The notes under the pieces are model-generated. The model ran no database searches. It saw only the letters and a program-made list of their open reading frames with translations, and was not told where the DNA came from. The position numbers were made by a program, and so were the translations under genes. Positions 23,381 to 32,005 of a stretch of 64,000 nucleotides of DNA are shown one piece after another. Numbering within the stretch: the first letter of the stretch is position 1; every line of letters starts with the position of its first letter. Source of the DNA: Clostridiales bacterium (GTDB lineage Bacteria; Bacillota; Clostridia; Christensenellales; Borkfalkiaceae); contig SVIG01000003.1 of the NCBI GenBank assembly GCA_015071005.1, positions 1 to 64,000 of the forward strand, read 5' to 3'.

Positions 23381-24262
23381 TTGAACGAATTTCAGATTCG
23401 ATACAATGAATATTTAGCGGAATTTGAAAAATATTTGCAAGAATATGCGGCGAAAATGGTTACAAGCCCTACGATTTTAGGGGATAGTATGCGTTACAGT
23501 CTTTTGTGTGGCGGTAAACGCGTGCGCCCTGTGTTAGCGCTTGCGTGTGCGGACGCGCTCGGCTTGGATAAACAAGAAATTTTGCCCTTTGCCTTGGCGT
23601 TGGAGATGATTCATACCTATTCGCTGATCCACGACGATCTTCCGGCGATGGACAACGACGATTTCCGACGTGGAAAACCCTCGAATCATAAACAGTTTGG
23701 GGAGGCAAATGCGATTTTGGCGGGGGACGCGTTACTCAACGAAGCGTACTCGATTTGTTTCCGCGAATGCGCAAAAGGGGAAAAATATGCCGTTGTTTCG
23801 GCGTTCTTAAACGAATGTGCAGGGATTTACGGTATGATTGCAGGGCAGTCTGCGGATATGCAATTTTCCGAAGAAAATCGGGAATTGACGGAAGAAGATC
23901 TTTTCTACGTTTATGAGCACAAAACGGGTAAACTTTTGCTTGCACCTGTGGCGATGGCTAGTATTTTAAGCGGCAATAAATCCTATCTTGCATTGGAACA
24001 GTTTGGCAAGCTTTTGGGCAAACTTTTCCAAATGACGGACGATATTTTGGACGTGACTGGGGATTTCAAAGCGCTTGGCAAATCAATAGGAAAGGACGAA
24101 ACGGAAAACAAGTGGACGTGTGTACGCTTGTACGGCTTGGAAGGCGCGAAAATCCGCGCGGCGGAGTGCGCGATGGACGCGCTTGCGATTTTAGAGGGCG
24201 TAGAAGGCGACGTTTCTTTCTTGCGCGACCTTGTAGATTACGTCTTGAAAAGAAGTAACTGA
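23381..24262 (+). CDS. ispA: Polyprenyl (geranyl/farnesyl) diphosphate synthase
   Basis: It condenses IPP with allylic diphosphates to make the C15 precursor of undecaprenyl and quinone chains. The first Asp-rich motif DDLPAMDNDDFRRGKP is at about residues 85-100 and the second is DDILDVTGD; GGKRVRPVL binds IPP. I preferred the TTG at 23381, eight bases after AAGGAG, over the GTG at 23372, which would overlap both the ribosome site and the folD stop. xseA/xseB, normally between folD and ispA, and dxs, normally after ispA, are absent here. Confidence 0.94.
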   Translation: MNEFQIRYNEYLAEFEKYLQEYAAKMVTSPTILGDSMRYSLLCGGKRVRPVLALACADALGLDKQEILPFALALEMIHTYSLIHDDLPAMDNDDFRRGKPSNHKQFGEANAILAGDALLNEAYSICFRECAKGEKYAVVSAFLNECAGIYGMIAGQSADMQFSEENRELTEEDLFYVYEHKTGKLLLAPVAMASILSGNKSYLALEQFGKLLGKLFQMTDDILDVTGDFKALGKSIGKDETENKWTCVRLYGLEGAKIRAAECAMDALAILEGVEGDVSFLRDLVDYVLKRSN

Positions 24263-24277
24263 TTATTGGGGAAAACC

Positions 24278-25069
24278 ATGAGAGCGGATAAGTATTTCGC
24301 CGAAAAATTCGGTTCGAGAACAAAATCGGCGGAAGCAATCGAAAAAGGGCTTGTTTTGGTCAACGGGAAACCGATTAAATCAAAGTCCGAAATTAAGGAA
24401 ACGGATGTTATCACCTTCCTTGAAGCGGAAGCGTCCTTCGTTTCAAACGGCGGTTACAAATTGGAGCGCGCCTTTAAGAGTTTTGGTTGCGATTGCAAGG
24501 GAATGATTGTTGCGGATATCGGTGCGAGCACGGGCGGTTTTACCGATTGCGCTTTGCAATACGGTGCGAAAAAGGTGTATGCAATCGACGTGGGCGAGAG
24601 CCTTTTAGACGAGCGTTTGAACGGCGATGAAAGAATTGTTTGTATGGACAATACGAATGCGAGATACCTTACTAAAAAGGATTTCCCTGAGTCCCTTGAC
24701 TGTGTAGTCACTGATGTAAGTTTTATCTCGTTGCGGCTGATTTTACCTGTAATTTCCGAGATTTTGCAGGAAAACGGCGTGGCGTTTGTGTTGATAAAAC
24801 CGCAGTTTGAGTGTGAGAAAAAGCATATCGGCAAGAGCGGGATTGTTGCGCCCGTCGCGCACGTAGAAATCGTGAAAAAAGTGCTCGGCTATGCGAAAGA
24901 AAGTCAATTATATTCACTTGGGATTGTCAATGCGCCTGTGCGGAAGGGGAAAAATATCGAATACGTTTTGTATTGCGCGAAAAGAGCGTATAATGCAAAA
25001 AAGGACGAGGAAATACTCAATACGGTTCGCGAAATTGTAAAGAAAAATTCCTTGGGGGAACTGGAATAA
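24278..25069 (+). CDS. tlyA: TlyA-family rRNA 2'-O-methyltransferase (S4 domain)
   Basis: The N-terminal S4 RNA-binding domain (about residues 1-60, RADKYFAEKFGSRTKS...GLVLVNGKPI) is followed by an FtsJ-like SAM methyltransferase domain. That domain shows ADIGASTGGFTDCALQYGAKKVYAID as the SAM loop and VTDVSFISLR, VLIKPQFE later. The family methylates cytidine 2'-O positions in 16S/23S rRNA; B. subtilis YqxC is the syntenic member. The ATG at 24278 has GGGG upstream; the TTG at 24266 is unlikely. Length (263) is normal. Confidence 0.94.
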   Translation: MRADKYFAEKFGSRTKSAEAIEKGLVLVNGKPIKSKSEIKETDVITFLEAEASFVSNGGYKLERAFKSFGCDCKGMIVADIGASTGGFTDCALQYGAKKVYAIDVGESLLDERLNGDERIVCMDNTNARYLTKKDFPESLDCVVTDVSFISLRLILPVISEILQENGVAFVLIKPQFECEKKHIGKSGIVAPVAHVEIVKKVLGYAKESQLYSLGIVNAPVRKGKNIEYVLYCAKRAYNAKKDEEILNTVREIVKKNSLGELE

Positions 25070-25087
25070 AAACGTTAGGAGAAAACG

Positions 25088-25894
25088 ATGAAAGTCGGGG
25101 TTTTAGGCAACGTTAATAAGGTTAAAAACGTAGAAACGGTCGAATCTATTGCGAATTATTTGCGTGAAAGCGGTCATGAAACCGTGCGTTTTAACGCGCA
25201 TACGGAAATCGACGGCGTGGACGTTGTCGTTGTGCTTGGTGGCGACGGCGCAATTTTACACGCAGCGTTGGTTGCGGCAAAGAAAAACATTAAAATTGTC
25301 GGCATCAATTACGGTACGCTTGGATTTTTAACGGAGTACGAAAAAGCGGAGTGGGAAAGCGTAAAAGACTTGCTTTCCTCGTTAGATAAAGGGGTTTGTC
25401 CGATTGTAAAACGGAGTTTGCTCGAGCTTACGATTGGCGATAAAACCTATCATGCGCTTAACGAGATTGCCATTCAAAGGGATTATGGGCTTATTTCCAC
25501 GAACTCAACGCAAATATTGAAGGTGGAAGTGGAAACGAAAGAAGGAAAGGACGCAATCGCGGGTGACGGTTTGTTATTTTGCACGCCGACCGGCTCGACG
25601 GCGTATTCTCTTTCGGCAGGTGGCGCGATATTGACGCCCGAAGTACCCGTGTTTATGATGACGCCTATTTGCGCATTTTCTATGCGTTCAAGACCGATTG
25701 TTTTTTCGGATGAAGATGAGTTTAGCGTGCGGATTTTGAAGGGGAAAGCGATTATTCAAGCGGACGGAAGAACGGTTGCCGCATTGCCCGAGGGCACGGG
25801 ATTGCGTATTAAAAAAGCGCCGTTTACGGCGGATTTCCCTGCAAAGGAAAATTCTGACTTTTTTGCGAGAATTAGAAATAAATTAAACGGTTAA
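25088..25894 (+). CDS. nadK: NAD kinase
   Basis: It phosphorylates NAD to NADP. The GGDG motif is VVVVLGGDGAILHAA at about residues 50-64, followed by IVGINYGTLGFLTE. The second conserved segment is FCTPTGSTAYSLSAGG, and the C-terminal beta-sandwich includes RSRPIVFSDEDEFSV. The length of 268 is typical of Gram-positive NadK. The TTAGGAG site precedes the ATG. It lies in the conserved tlyA-nadK-argR-recN order. Confidence 0.96.
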   Translation: MKVGVLGNVNKVKNVETVESIANYLRESGHETVRFNAHTEIDGVDVVVVLGGDGAILHAALVAAKKNIKIVGINYGTLGFLTEYEKAEWESVKDLLSSLDKGVCPIVKRSLLELTIGDKTYHALNEIAIQRDYGLISTNSTQILKVEVETKEGKDAIAGDGLLFCTPTGSTAYSLSAGGAILTPEVPVFMMTPICAFSMRSRPIVFSDEDEFSVRILKGKAIIQADGRTVAALPEGTGLRIKKAPFTADFPAKENSDFFARIRNKLNG

Positions 25895-25918
25895 TCAAAG
25901 GATAAGGGAGAAAATTGT

Positions 25919-26371
25919 ATGTTGAGATCGGCGCGCCATGCGAAAATTTTGGAAATTATTTCGCGCAAGGAAATTGAAACGCAGGAAGAGCTTTGTGCGG
26001 AATTAAACGCATTGAATTACGTGGTCACGCAAGCCACGATTTCGCGTGATATTCGCGATTTACACCTTTTTAAGGTGGCTGGTATTGAAAAGAAATACCG
26101 TTATGCGTATATCAACGATAGTGAAAGTGAAATTTCGCCGAAAATGAAGAGCTTGTTCCGTGATTGCGTCATTTCCGTAAAAGCGGCGCAAAACTTGGTC
26201 GTTGTAAAAACGTTGAGCGGCAACGGTGCGAATGCTGGTGCGGTGGTTGATAAACTCAACCATGACGAAATCGTTGGTTCCGTGGCTGGTGACGATACCT
26301 TGTTGGTGGTTTGCACGGACAATGCGGGCGCGGAAACGGTTGTCAATAAAATCATGGATTTCATGAAATAA
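25919..26371 (+). CDS. argR: Arginine repressor ArgR/AhrC
   Basis: This 150-residue hexameric regulator binds ARG boxes with arginine as co-repressor. The N-terminal winged helix (1-70) reads RHAKILEIISRKEIETQEELCAEL...VTQATISRDIRDLHLFKV. The C-terminal domain (80-150) holds the arginine-binding segment GNGANAGAVVDKLNHDEIVGSVAGDDTLLVV around residues 100-130. GGGAGAAAA precedes the ATG. No arg biosynthetic genes are nearby; the position between nadK and recN is conserved. Confidence 0.96.
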   Translation: MLRSARHAKILEIISRKEIETQEELCAELNALNYVVTQATISRDIRDLHLFKVAGIEKKYRYAYINDSESEISPKMKSLFRDCVISVKAAQNLVVVKTLSGNGANAGAVVDKLNHDEIVGSVAGDDTLLVVCTDNAGAETVVNKIMDFMK

Positions 26372-26388
26372 ATGGGTGAAATAGCTGT

Positions 26389-28089
26389 ATGTTAAGCAGA
26401 CTTTGCATTAAAAACGTGGCGCTTATTGAAAGCGCGGATATAACTTTTTCCGAAGGCTTAAACGTACTTTCGGGGGAAACGGGGGCGGGAAAATCGGTTA
26501 TACTCGATTCCGTCAATTTTGTTTTGGGTGCAAAAGCCGATCGTACGATGATTCGTTATGGGGAAACGGAATGCTTGGTGAAAGCTGAGTTTGAAGTATC
26601 CGAAGATTCGCAAGCCGTTCAAGCAATGCGCGAGATGGATATTGAAACGGACGGTGAAATCGTTATTTCTCGAAAATTTACCGATGCGGGCAAAAATACC
26701 ATTAAAATTAACGGTAATGCAGTTACGGCGGCGATGCTGCGAAAGGTGACGGATTCTTTGGTGGACGTTCACGGTCAAAGCGAGCATTTCTTCTTGCTCA
26801 AAGAAAGCAATCAATTAAAGACGTTGGATAGCGTTGTTGGGAAGGATTTAAGTCAGCCCAAGGCGCGTTTAACGGAATTATTACAGGAAAAACGTTCGAT
26901 TGAAGAGCAAATAGAGCTTTTGGGTGGCGACGAACAAGAGCGCGGTAGAAGGCTGGATATTTTGCGTTTTCAAATCGACGAAATTGAAGGGGTTTCCTTG
27001 CAGGATGGTGAAGAGGAGGAATTGCAGACAAAGCGCAATAAAATCCTCAATTTAGAAAAAATCATTTCCGCGTTACAAACCGCCTTGTCTGCATTGGACG
27101 AAGAAAATGGGGTTTCCGACGGGTTGAGATACGCGACGCGCGCGATGAACGGCATTGCGAAAATAGACGATTCATACGTAGCGGTATGCGATAAGCTTGA
27201 AAATATTGCGGCGGACGTAGACGACGTGGTTGGGCTTGTCAACGATATGGCTGAAGAGCTATATTTCGATGAAAATGAAGCGGCGGAAATAGAGTCGCGC
27301 TTGGATGCAATTCGCGCGTTAAAGCGCAAATACGGTGCGTCAAAAAAGGAAATAGACGAATATTTAACGAAAATCACGGAAGAATATGAACTTCTGTCCG
27401 ATTGTGAAGGGCAATACGCGATTTTAACGGATAGATTGATGAAAGTGCGTAAAGAAATTTATTCCGTATGTGGTCAAATTTCTTCGCTACGTAAAAAACA
27501 CGGCAAAGCCTTTTGCGAGCGAGTGACAAACGAACTAAAAACCTTGAATATTGCAAGCGCGCAGTTTGATATTCAGTTTGAAGAGTTTACGGAAACGGAC
27601 GTGGAAAGAGCGAATACGAACGGTATGGACTCAATTTGTTTCCTTTTTTCCGCGAATGCAGGCGAACCAATGAAACCGCTTGGAAAAATCATCAGTGGCG
27701 GTGAAATGAGCCGTTTTATGCTTGCGATCAAGACGCAGCTTTCAAGCATTAACGAGATTTCTACCTATATTTTCGATGAAATTGACGCAGGTATCAGCGG
27801 AAAAACGGCGAAAGTCGTTGGGGAAAAGCTTGCAAAAATCGCGAAAAATACGCAAATTATCGCAGTGTCGCACTTGGCACAAATTGCGGTAATGAGCGAC
27901 GTGGAATATTTGATTGAAAAACGTGAAGAGGCTGGCAAGACCTTGACAAACGTATGCGAGCTTGATTCCGAGCAAAAAACGCGTGAAATCGTCCGCTTGC
28001 TTGGCGGTGGTGAACAAGACGAATTTGCGTTAAAACACGCGGAAGAATTGCTTAAACAAGCCCAAAGCTATAAAGAATCGCTCGTTTAA
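26389..28089 (+). CDS. recN: DNA repair protein RecN
   Basis: This SMC-like ATPase acts early in double-strand-break repair. The Walker A motif GETGAGKS occupies residues 29-36. Long coiled-coil arms cover roughly 150-380. The signature ISGGEMSRFMLAIK and Walker B TYIFDEIDAGISG lie near 430-470, followed by IIAVSHLAQIAVMSD. The length of 566 is usual. The ribosome site GGGTGAAA is modest. I saw no clear LexA box directly upstream. Confidence 0.97.
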   Translation: MLSRLCIKNVALIESADITFSEGLNVLSGETGAGKSVILDSVNFVLGAKADRTMIRYGETECLVKAEFEVSEDSQAVQAMREMDIETDGEIVISRKFTDAGKNTIKINGNAVTAAMLRKVTDSLVDVHGQSEHFFLLKESNQLKTLDSVVGKDLSQPKARLTELLQEKRSIEEQIELLGGDEQERGRRLDILRFQIDEIEGVSLQDGEEEELQTKRNKILNLEKIISALQTALSALDEENGVSDGLRYATRAMNGIAKIDDSYVAVCDKLENIAADVDDVVGLVNDMAEELYFDENEAAEIESRLDAIRALKRKYGASKKEIDEYLTKITEEYELLSDCEGQYAILTDRLMKVRKEIYSVCGQISSLRKKHGKAFCERVTNELKTLNIASAQFDIQFEEFTETDVERANTNGMDSICFLFSANAGEPMKPLGKIISGGEMSRFMLAIKTQLSSINEISTYIFDEIDAGISGKTAKVVGEKLAKIAKNTQIIAVSHLAQIAVMSDVEYLIEKREEAGKTLTNVCELDSEQKTREIVRLLGGGEQDEFALKHAEELLKQAQSYKESLV

Positions 28090-28108
28090 GTAAAAATTTT
28101 ATAAATTT

Positions 28109-28139
28109 TGAATAGAAAATACTCAATTTACGCAAAGTA
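28109..28139 (+). promoter_or_regulatory. Candidate sigma-F/sigma-G promoter of spoIVB
   Basis: TGAATA at 28109-28114, 18 bases, CAAAGTA at 28133-28139. This fits the forespore consensus TGMATA...CATNNTA with one mismatch, and spoIVB is a forespore gene in B. subtilis. Confidence 0.55.
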
Positions 28140-28160
28140 GATAGGAACGGAGGAAACACT

Positions 28161-29180
28161 ATGCGTAAGTTGGGTATTTTTATTTTTGCTCTTTCGACGC
28201 TGTTTGTGGGAGTGATTGGCGGTCGGTCTACGATCCACGCAAGCGCGGATGCAAATAAACAAGAAAAAATCGTATACGTAGGCGGTATGTCGGCGGGTTT
28301 TACGTTAAAAACGGAAGGTGCGCAAGTAATCGGCACTTGTGAAGTGACAACGGACGACGGTACGTGCAGACCTGCTAGAGACGCAGGCGTGCGCGCAAAC
28401 GATACGATTATGAAAGTAAACAATATTAAAATCGAATCTATTACACAATTAAATGAAATTATCAATAAAAGCAAGGGAAATCCGCTACATTTTGAGATTT
28501 TGCGAAAAAACAACCTAATAAATCTTGAAATCACACCGCAAAAGGAAGCGCAAACCGATCGGTATAAAATCGGTGTGCTAATTCGTGACTTTGTTTCAGG
28601 GATTGGTACGGTCACGTATATAGATAGAGAAAACGGTCGTTTTGGCGCGTTAGGGCACGCCGTTATGGCGGAAAATCGCAAGGAAATGCAAATTTCGGAC
28701 GGAAACGTATACGCTTGTAGTATAATTGGCGTAAATAAAGGGGTTCGAGGACGAGCGGGTGAGCTTCGAGGCGCGTTTTTGAACGATAAACCGCTTGGAA
28801 AGGCGGAAAAACTGTGTGATTGCGGTATTTTTGGGGAAATATCCGTCGATTTCAAAACGGACGAGCTGATGAGCGTTGTTGCAAGCTCGAACGGCGCAAG
28901 CCCTGGAAATGCCTGCATTTACACCACAATCGACGGCGTTTCCCCTAAAAAGTACGATATAGAAATCGTTAAAGTCGATAAATCGAACAAGGAAAACAAA
29001 AATTACGTGATAAAAATCAAAGATGAGGCGCTCATTGATGAAACGGGCGGTATCGTACAAGGTATGAGCGGCAGTCCAATTCTACAAAACGGCAAAATGA
29101 TAGGGGCAGTAACGCATGTTTTCTTAAATGATCCTACGCGTGGCTATGGAATTGACGTGGAAACGATGCTTCGAGAATAA
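28161..29180 (+). CDS. spoIVB: SpoIVB signalling serine peptidase (S55)
   Basis: This forespore-secreted protease triggers pro-sigma-K processing by cleaving SpoIVFA. There is an N-terminal signal/anchor at 1-24, a PDZ-like domain at about 80-140 (VRANDTIMKVNNIKI), then the S55 peptidase domain. In it His166 lies in GALGHAVM and the nucleophile is probably Ser303 in QGMSGSPI. The closing GAVTHVFLNDPTRGYGI is a family hallmark. At 339 residues it is shorter than the B. subtilis protein (425). A GGAGG site precedes the ATG. spo0A, its neighbour in B. subtilis, is not next here. Confidence 0.95.
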   Translation: MRKLGIFIFALSTLFVGVIGGRSTIHASADANKQEKIVYVGGMSAGFTLKTEGAQVIGTCEVTTDDGTCRPARDAGVRANDTIMKVNNIKIESITQLNEIINKSKGNPLHFEILRKNNLINLEITPQKEAQTDRYKIGVLIRDFVSGIGTVTYIDRENGRFGALGHAVMAENRKEMQISDGNVYACSIIGVNKGVRGRAGELRGAFLNDKPLGKAEKLCDCGIFGEISVDFKTDELMSVVASSNGASPGNACIYTTIDGVSPKKYDIEIVKVDKSNKENKNYVIKIKDEALIDETGGIVQGMSGSPILQNGKMIGAVTHVFLNDPTRGYGIDVETMLRE

Positions 29181-29190
29181 ATAAATTAGA

Positions 29191-29219
29191 ATGTCACACA
29201 TAATAATTATGCGTGACAT
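29191..29219. repeat. Repeat family B palindrome between spoIVB and dacF-like
   Basis: Arms of 14 bases (29191-29204 and 29206-29219, core ATGTCAC/GTGACAT) pair with one mismatch around a single A. ACATAATAATTATGC at 29198-29212 is repeated exactly at 53240-53254. It may double as a terminator for spoIVB, although no T-run follows. Confidence 0.6.
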
Positions 29220-29253
29220 AGTAGTTTTGGCTTGTCAGATAAAGAGGTGAAAA

Positions 29254-30468
29254 ATGAAAAAAATTGCAAGTATAGTTTTGGGTGTTGCATCGTTTGGTTT
29301 TGTAGCGACAGGTGCGCAATTTTATGCCAAAAACAGCTTAAAAATAGCGCAAGCAGTAGCGGAAGCGGTGACGATGGATGAAAAACCGGCAAAGGACGTA
29401 TTGGATATTTCTGCGAAATCCGCATATTTGATGGATAATTATTCAAAAACGGCGATTTACGCGCACAAGGAAGAAGAGAGGTTGCCGATTGCGAGTATGT
29501 GCAAGATTATGACGCTTTTGCTGTCCTTTGACGCGATTCGCGCTGGAAATTTGTCTTTTGAGGAAGAGATTTCCGTTAGTGAAAGAGCGGCTTCTATGGG
29601 CGGTTCGCAGGTTTTTTTAGAGGCAAACGCCAAATATTCGGTAAAGAATCTTATTAAAAGCGTGGTAATTTGTTCTGCTAACGATAGCTGTGTGGCGCTT
29701 GCGGAGAGAATTGCGGGAAGCGAACAGGTATTTGTCGATCGAATGAATGCAAAAGCCAAGGAAATCGGTGCGAATAATACCCTTTTTGCGAATTGCACGG
29801 GTTTGCCGAAAGAACCGCAGTATTCTTGCGCCAAAGACGTAGCTTTGATGTTGAGCAAACTCTTGGAAAACGAGGAATATTATGAGTTTGGGAAGGTTTG
29901 GATGGATAAATTTGAGCATCCCGAAGGTCGATATACGGAAATCACAAATACGAATAAGCTGATTCGTTTTTATGACGGTTGTGACGGCGGTAAAACGGGC
30001 TTTACAAACGAAGCGGGTTTTTGCCTTGCCGCTACTGCAAAACGTGATAATACTCGTATCATTTCCGTTGTAATTGGGGAAAAAGACAGCAAACAACGCT
30101 TTAATGACGTAAGAACGATGTTCGATTATGCGTTTGCAAATTATACAACGAAAAAGATTGTGCAAGCAGACGTGCCTTTGGAAGAACGTGCAACGGTTGA
30201 CGGTGGAAAATCAAAGAGTATTGCGGTTGCACCGCAACGCGATGCGTATTTTTTCTTGCGTCGTGGCGAGCAAGGGGATATTACTTCGGAAATATCCTTA
30301 AAGACGGTAAAAGCGCCTTGTAAAAAAGGTGACGTTGTAGGGGTGCTGCGGATATATCAAGCAGGCGTAGAAATGGACAGCGTACCGCTTGTCGCTTATG
30401 AAAACGTCAAGGAAGCGAACTTTTTCGATTGCTTGCAAGAAGTCGCGGAAGAATGGAACAAGCGTTAA
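29254..30468 (+). CDS. D-alanyl-D-alanine carboxypeptidase (DacF/PBP5-type)
   Basis: This 404-residue penicillin-binding protein trims the terminal D-Ala from peptidoglycan stems. It has an N-terminal signal segment (1-24), Ser81-x-x-Lys84 (SMCK) as the active site, Ser141-Ala-Asn143, and Lys247-Thr-Gly249 in GGKTGFTNEAG. The C-terminal beta domain (about 300-390) is the PBP5 type. No strong C-terminal amphipathic anchor is obvious. In spore formers a dacF paralogue acts on the forespore; its position behind spoIVB is consistent but not proof. GAGGTG precedes the ATG. Confidence 0.92.
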   Translation: MKKIASIVLGVASFGFVATGAQFYAKNSLKIAQAVAEAVTMDEKPAKDVLDISAKSAYLMDNYSKTAIYAHKEEERLPIASMCKIMTLLLSFDAIRAGNLSFEEEISVSERAASMGGSQVFLEANAKYSVKNLIKSVVICSANDSCVALAERIAGSEQVFVDRMNAKAKEIGANNTLFANCTGLPKEPQYSCAKDVALMLSKLLENEEYYEFGKVWMDKFEHPEGRYTEITNTNKLIRFYDGCDGGKTGFTNEAGFCLAATAKRDNTRIISVVIGEKDSKQRFNDVRTMFDYAFANYTTKKIVQADVPLEERATVDGGKSKSIAVAPQRDAYFFLRRGEQGDITSEISLKTVKAPCKKGDVVGVLRIYQAGVEMDSVPLVAYENVKEANFFDCLQEVAEEWNKR

Positions 30469-30493
30469 AAAATTGAAAAGATAGAAAAAATAG

Positions 30494-30531
30494 TCCGTTT
30501 TTGCGAAAAAAAATAGCAAAGGCGGATTTTT
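30494..30531 (+). terminator. Terminator of the dacF-like gene
   Basis: TCCGTTTTTGC (30494-30504) pairs with GCAAAGGCGGA (30516-30526), using two G-T pairs, followed by five T. Confidence 0.75.
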
Positions 30532-30556
30532 CTATGAAAAATTAGCTTTCAGCCGT

Positions 30557-30584
30557 TGCATTTTTAACAAATATTTGTTAAAAT
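30557..30584 (+). promoter_or_regulatory. lysA promoter with an 18-bp palindromic operator candidate
   Basis: TTGCAT at 30557-30562 and TAAAAT at 30579-30584 are 16 bases apart. A perfect 18-bp palindrome, TTAACAAAT and its complement (30564-30581), fills the spacer and touches the -10, an ideal place for a repressor. No lysine riboswitch is visible in the short leader. Confidence 0.6.
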
Positions 30585-30619
30585 ATTTGTAATGCGAATT
30601 TCCAAAAGAGGAAAGTCTT

Positions 30620-31957
30620 ATGAATGAAAGAGATACTTTGAAAGTAAACGAGAAGGGACATTTAGAGCTTGGCGGCGCGGACTGCGTGGAGCTTGCCAAA
30701 AAGTTTGGTACACCGCTGTACCTTTTCGATGAAACATATATTCGTAAAATGATGGGTGTATATCGCGACACCCTGAAAAAGCATTATGGAGATAACGGAC
30801 TCGTTTTATATGCGTCCAAGGCGTTTTCTTGCCAAGCCATTTACCGCATTGCGGATGAAGAAAATATCGGCATTGACGTCGTTTCGGGCGGGGAATTGTA
30901 TACCGCACTTCAAGCAGGTTTTCCCGCGGAAAGAATCTATATGCACGGCAACAATAAGCTCGATTACGAAATCGGGGAAGCATTAGACGCGGGGATAGGC
31001 TGTATCGTTGCGGACGCTTATTCTGAAATTGACAAAATCGACGCCGAAGCGAAAAAGCGCGGGATGGTGCAAAGAATTTTGCTTCGTATCAATCCAGGGG
31101 TGGAAGCGCACACGCATGCGTTTGTGCAAACGGCAACGACGGATAGCAAGTTCGGGTTTTCGATTGCCGACGGTACGGCGGAAAAGGCGACTGCATATGC
31201 AATGACGAAGAAAAACGTTAAGCTGGACGGTTATCATTGTCATATTGGTTCGCAAATCTTTGAAAAACAGTCGTTTGTACTTGGCGTGGAAAAGGTGATG
31301 GATTTCGCCGTTTCTATGAAAGATAAGTTGAATTTCACCCTTGAAACGTTAAACATGGGCGGTGGCTTTGGTATTTGGTACACGGACGAAGACCGCAAAA
31401 TTTTGGCGGAAGGGTATGCGGAATATTTAGAAGCCTTAATTCAAACTGTTAAGGAAAAAGTTGCACAGCACGGCTTAAAAGCTCCGTATTTGCTTTTAGA
31501 ACCCGGTCGTTCGATTGTGGGCGAAGCAGGGGTAACCTTGTACACGGTCGGCGCGATTAAAGATATCCCTGGTGTGAAGAAATACGTGGCGGTAGACGGC
31601 GGTATGTTCGATAATCCGCGTTATGCACTTTATCAATCCAAGTACACGCCCATTCTTGCAAACCGCGCGAACGAGCCTTGCACGGAAATTGTTTCCATCG
31701 CAGGTAAGTGCTGTGAAAGCGGGGACTTGATTGCGGTAAACGTATCTTTACCCAAAGCGGAAACGGGGGACATCTTGGCGGTTTTATCGACGGGGGCGTA
31801 TAATTATTCTATGGCGATGAATTACAACCGTAATATGATTCCGCCTTGCGTACTTGTACGCGATGGTGAAGCGGAATATATCGTAAAGCCGCAATCGTAT
31901 GCGGATATTGTTCGCAACGACGTGATTCCTTCGCGACTTTTGAAAAAGACCAAATAA
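30620..31957 (+). CDS. lysA: Diaminopimelate decarboxylase
   Basis: This PLP enzyme converts meso-diaminopimelate to lysine. The cofactor lysine is Lys67 in LYASKAFSC. HCHIGSQI, NMGGGFGI and EPGRSIVGEAG are the phosphate-binding and alpha/beta-barrel signatures; CCESGD provides the catalytic Cys/Glu region and AYNYSMAMNYN the C-terminal substrate Tyr. The length is 445, near the family norm (420-440). It has an AGAGG site and its own promoter, and no other lysine genes are adjacent. Confidence 0.97.
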   Translation: MNERDTLKVNEKGHLELGGADCVELAKKFGTPLYLFDETYIRKMMGVYRDTLKKHYGDNGLVLYASKAFSCQAIYRIADEENIGIDVVSGGELYTALQAGFPAERIYMHGNNKLDYEIGEALDAGIGCIVADAYSEIDKIDAEAKKRGMVQRILLRINPGVEAHTHAFVQTATTDSKFGFSIADGTAEKATAYAMTKKNVKLDGYHCHIGSQIFEKQSFVLGVEKVMDFAVSMKDKLNFTLETLNMGGGFGIWYTDEDRKILAEGYAEYLEALIQTVKEKVAQHGLKAPYLLLEPGRSIVGEAGVTLYTVGAIKDIPGVKKYVAVDGGMFDNPRYALYQSKYTPILANRANEPCTEIVSIAGKCCESGDLIAVNVSLPKAETGDILAVLSTGAYNYSMAMNYNRNMIPPCVLVRDGEAEYIVKPQSYADIVRNDVIPSRLLKKTK

Positions 31958-31967
31958 AACGACACAC

Positions 31968-31996
31968 TTGCATTTCTAATGCAAAAGTGCTATAAT
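31968..31996 (+). promoter_or_regulatory. Promoter of the site-2 protease gene (near-leaderless)
   Basis: TTGCAT at 31968-31973, 17 bases, TATAAT at 31991-31996. The ATG at 32006 starts only nine bases after the -10, so the mRNA would have a leader of zero to three bases. No Shine-Dalgarno site is present. Confidence 0.75.
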
Positions 31997-32005
31997 CGAG
32001 TAGTT

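Noticed and set aside
30532-30619. Lysine riboswitch ahead of lysA
   Set aside because: The leader after the promoter is only about 30 bases, far too short for the roughly 170-base aptamer.
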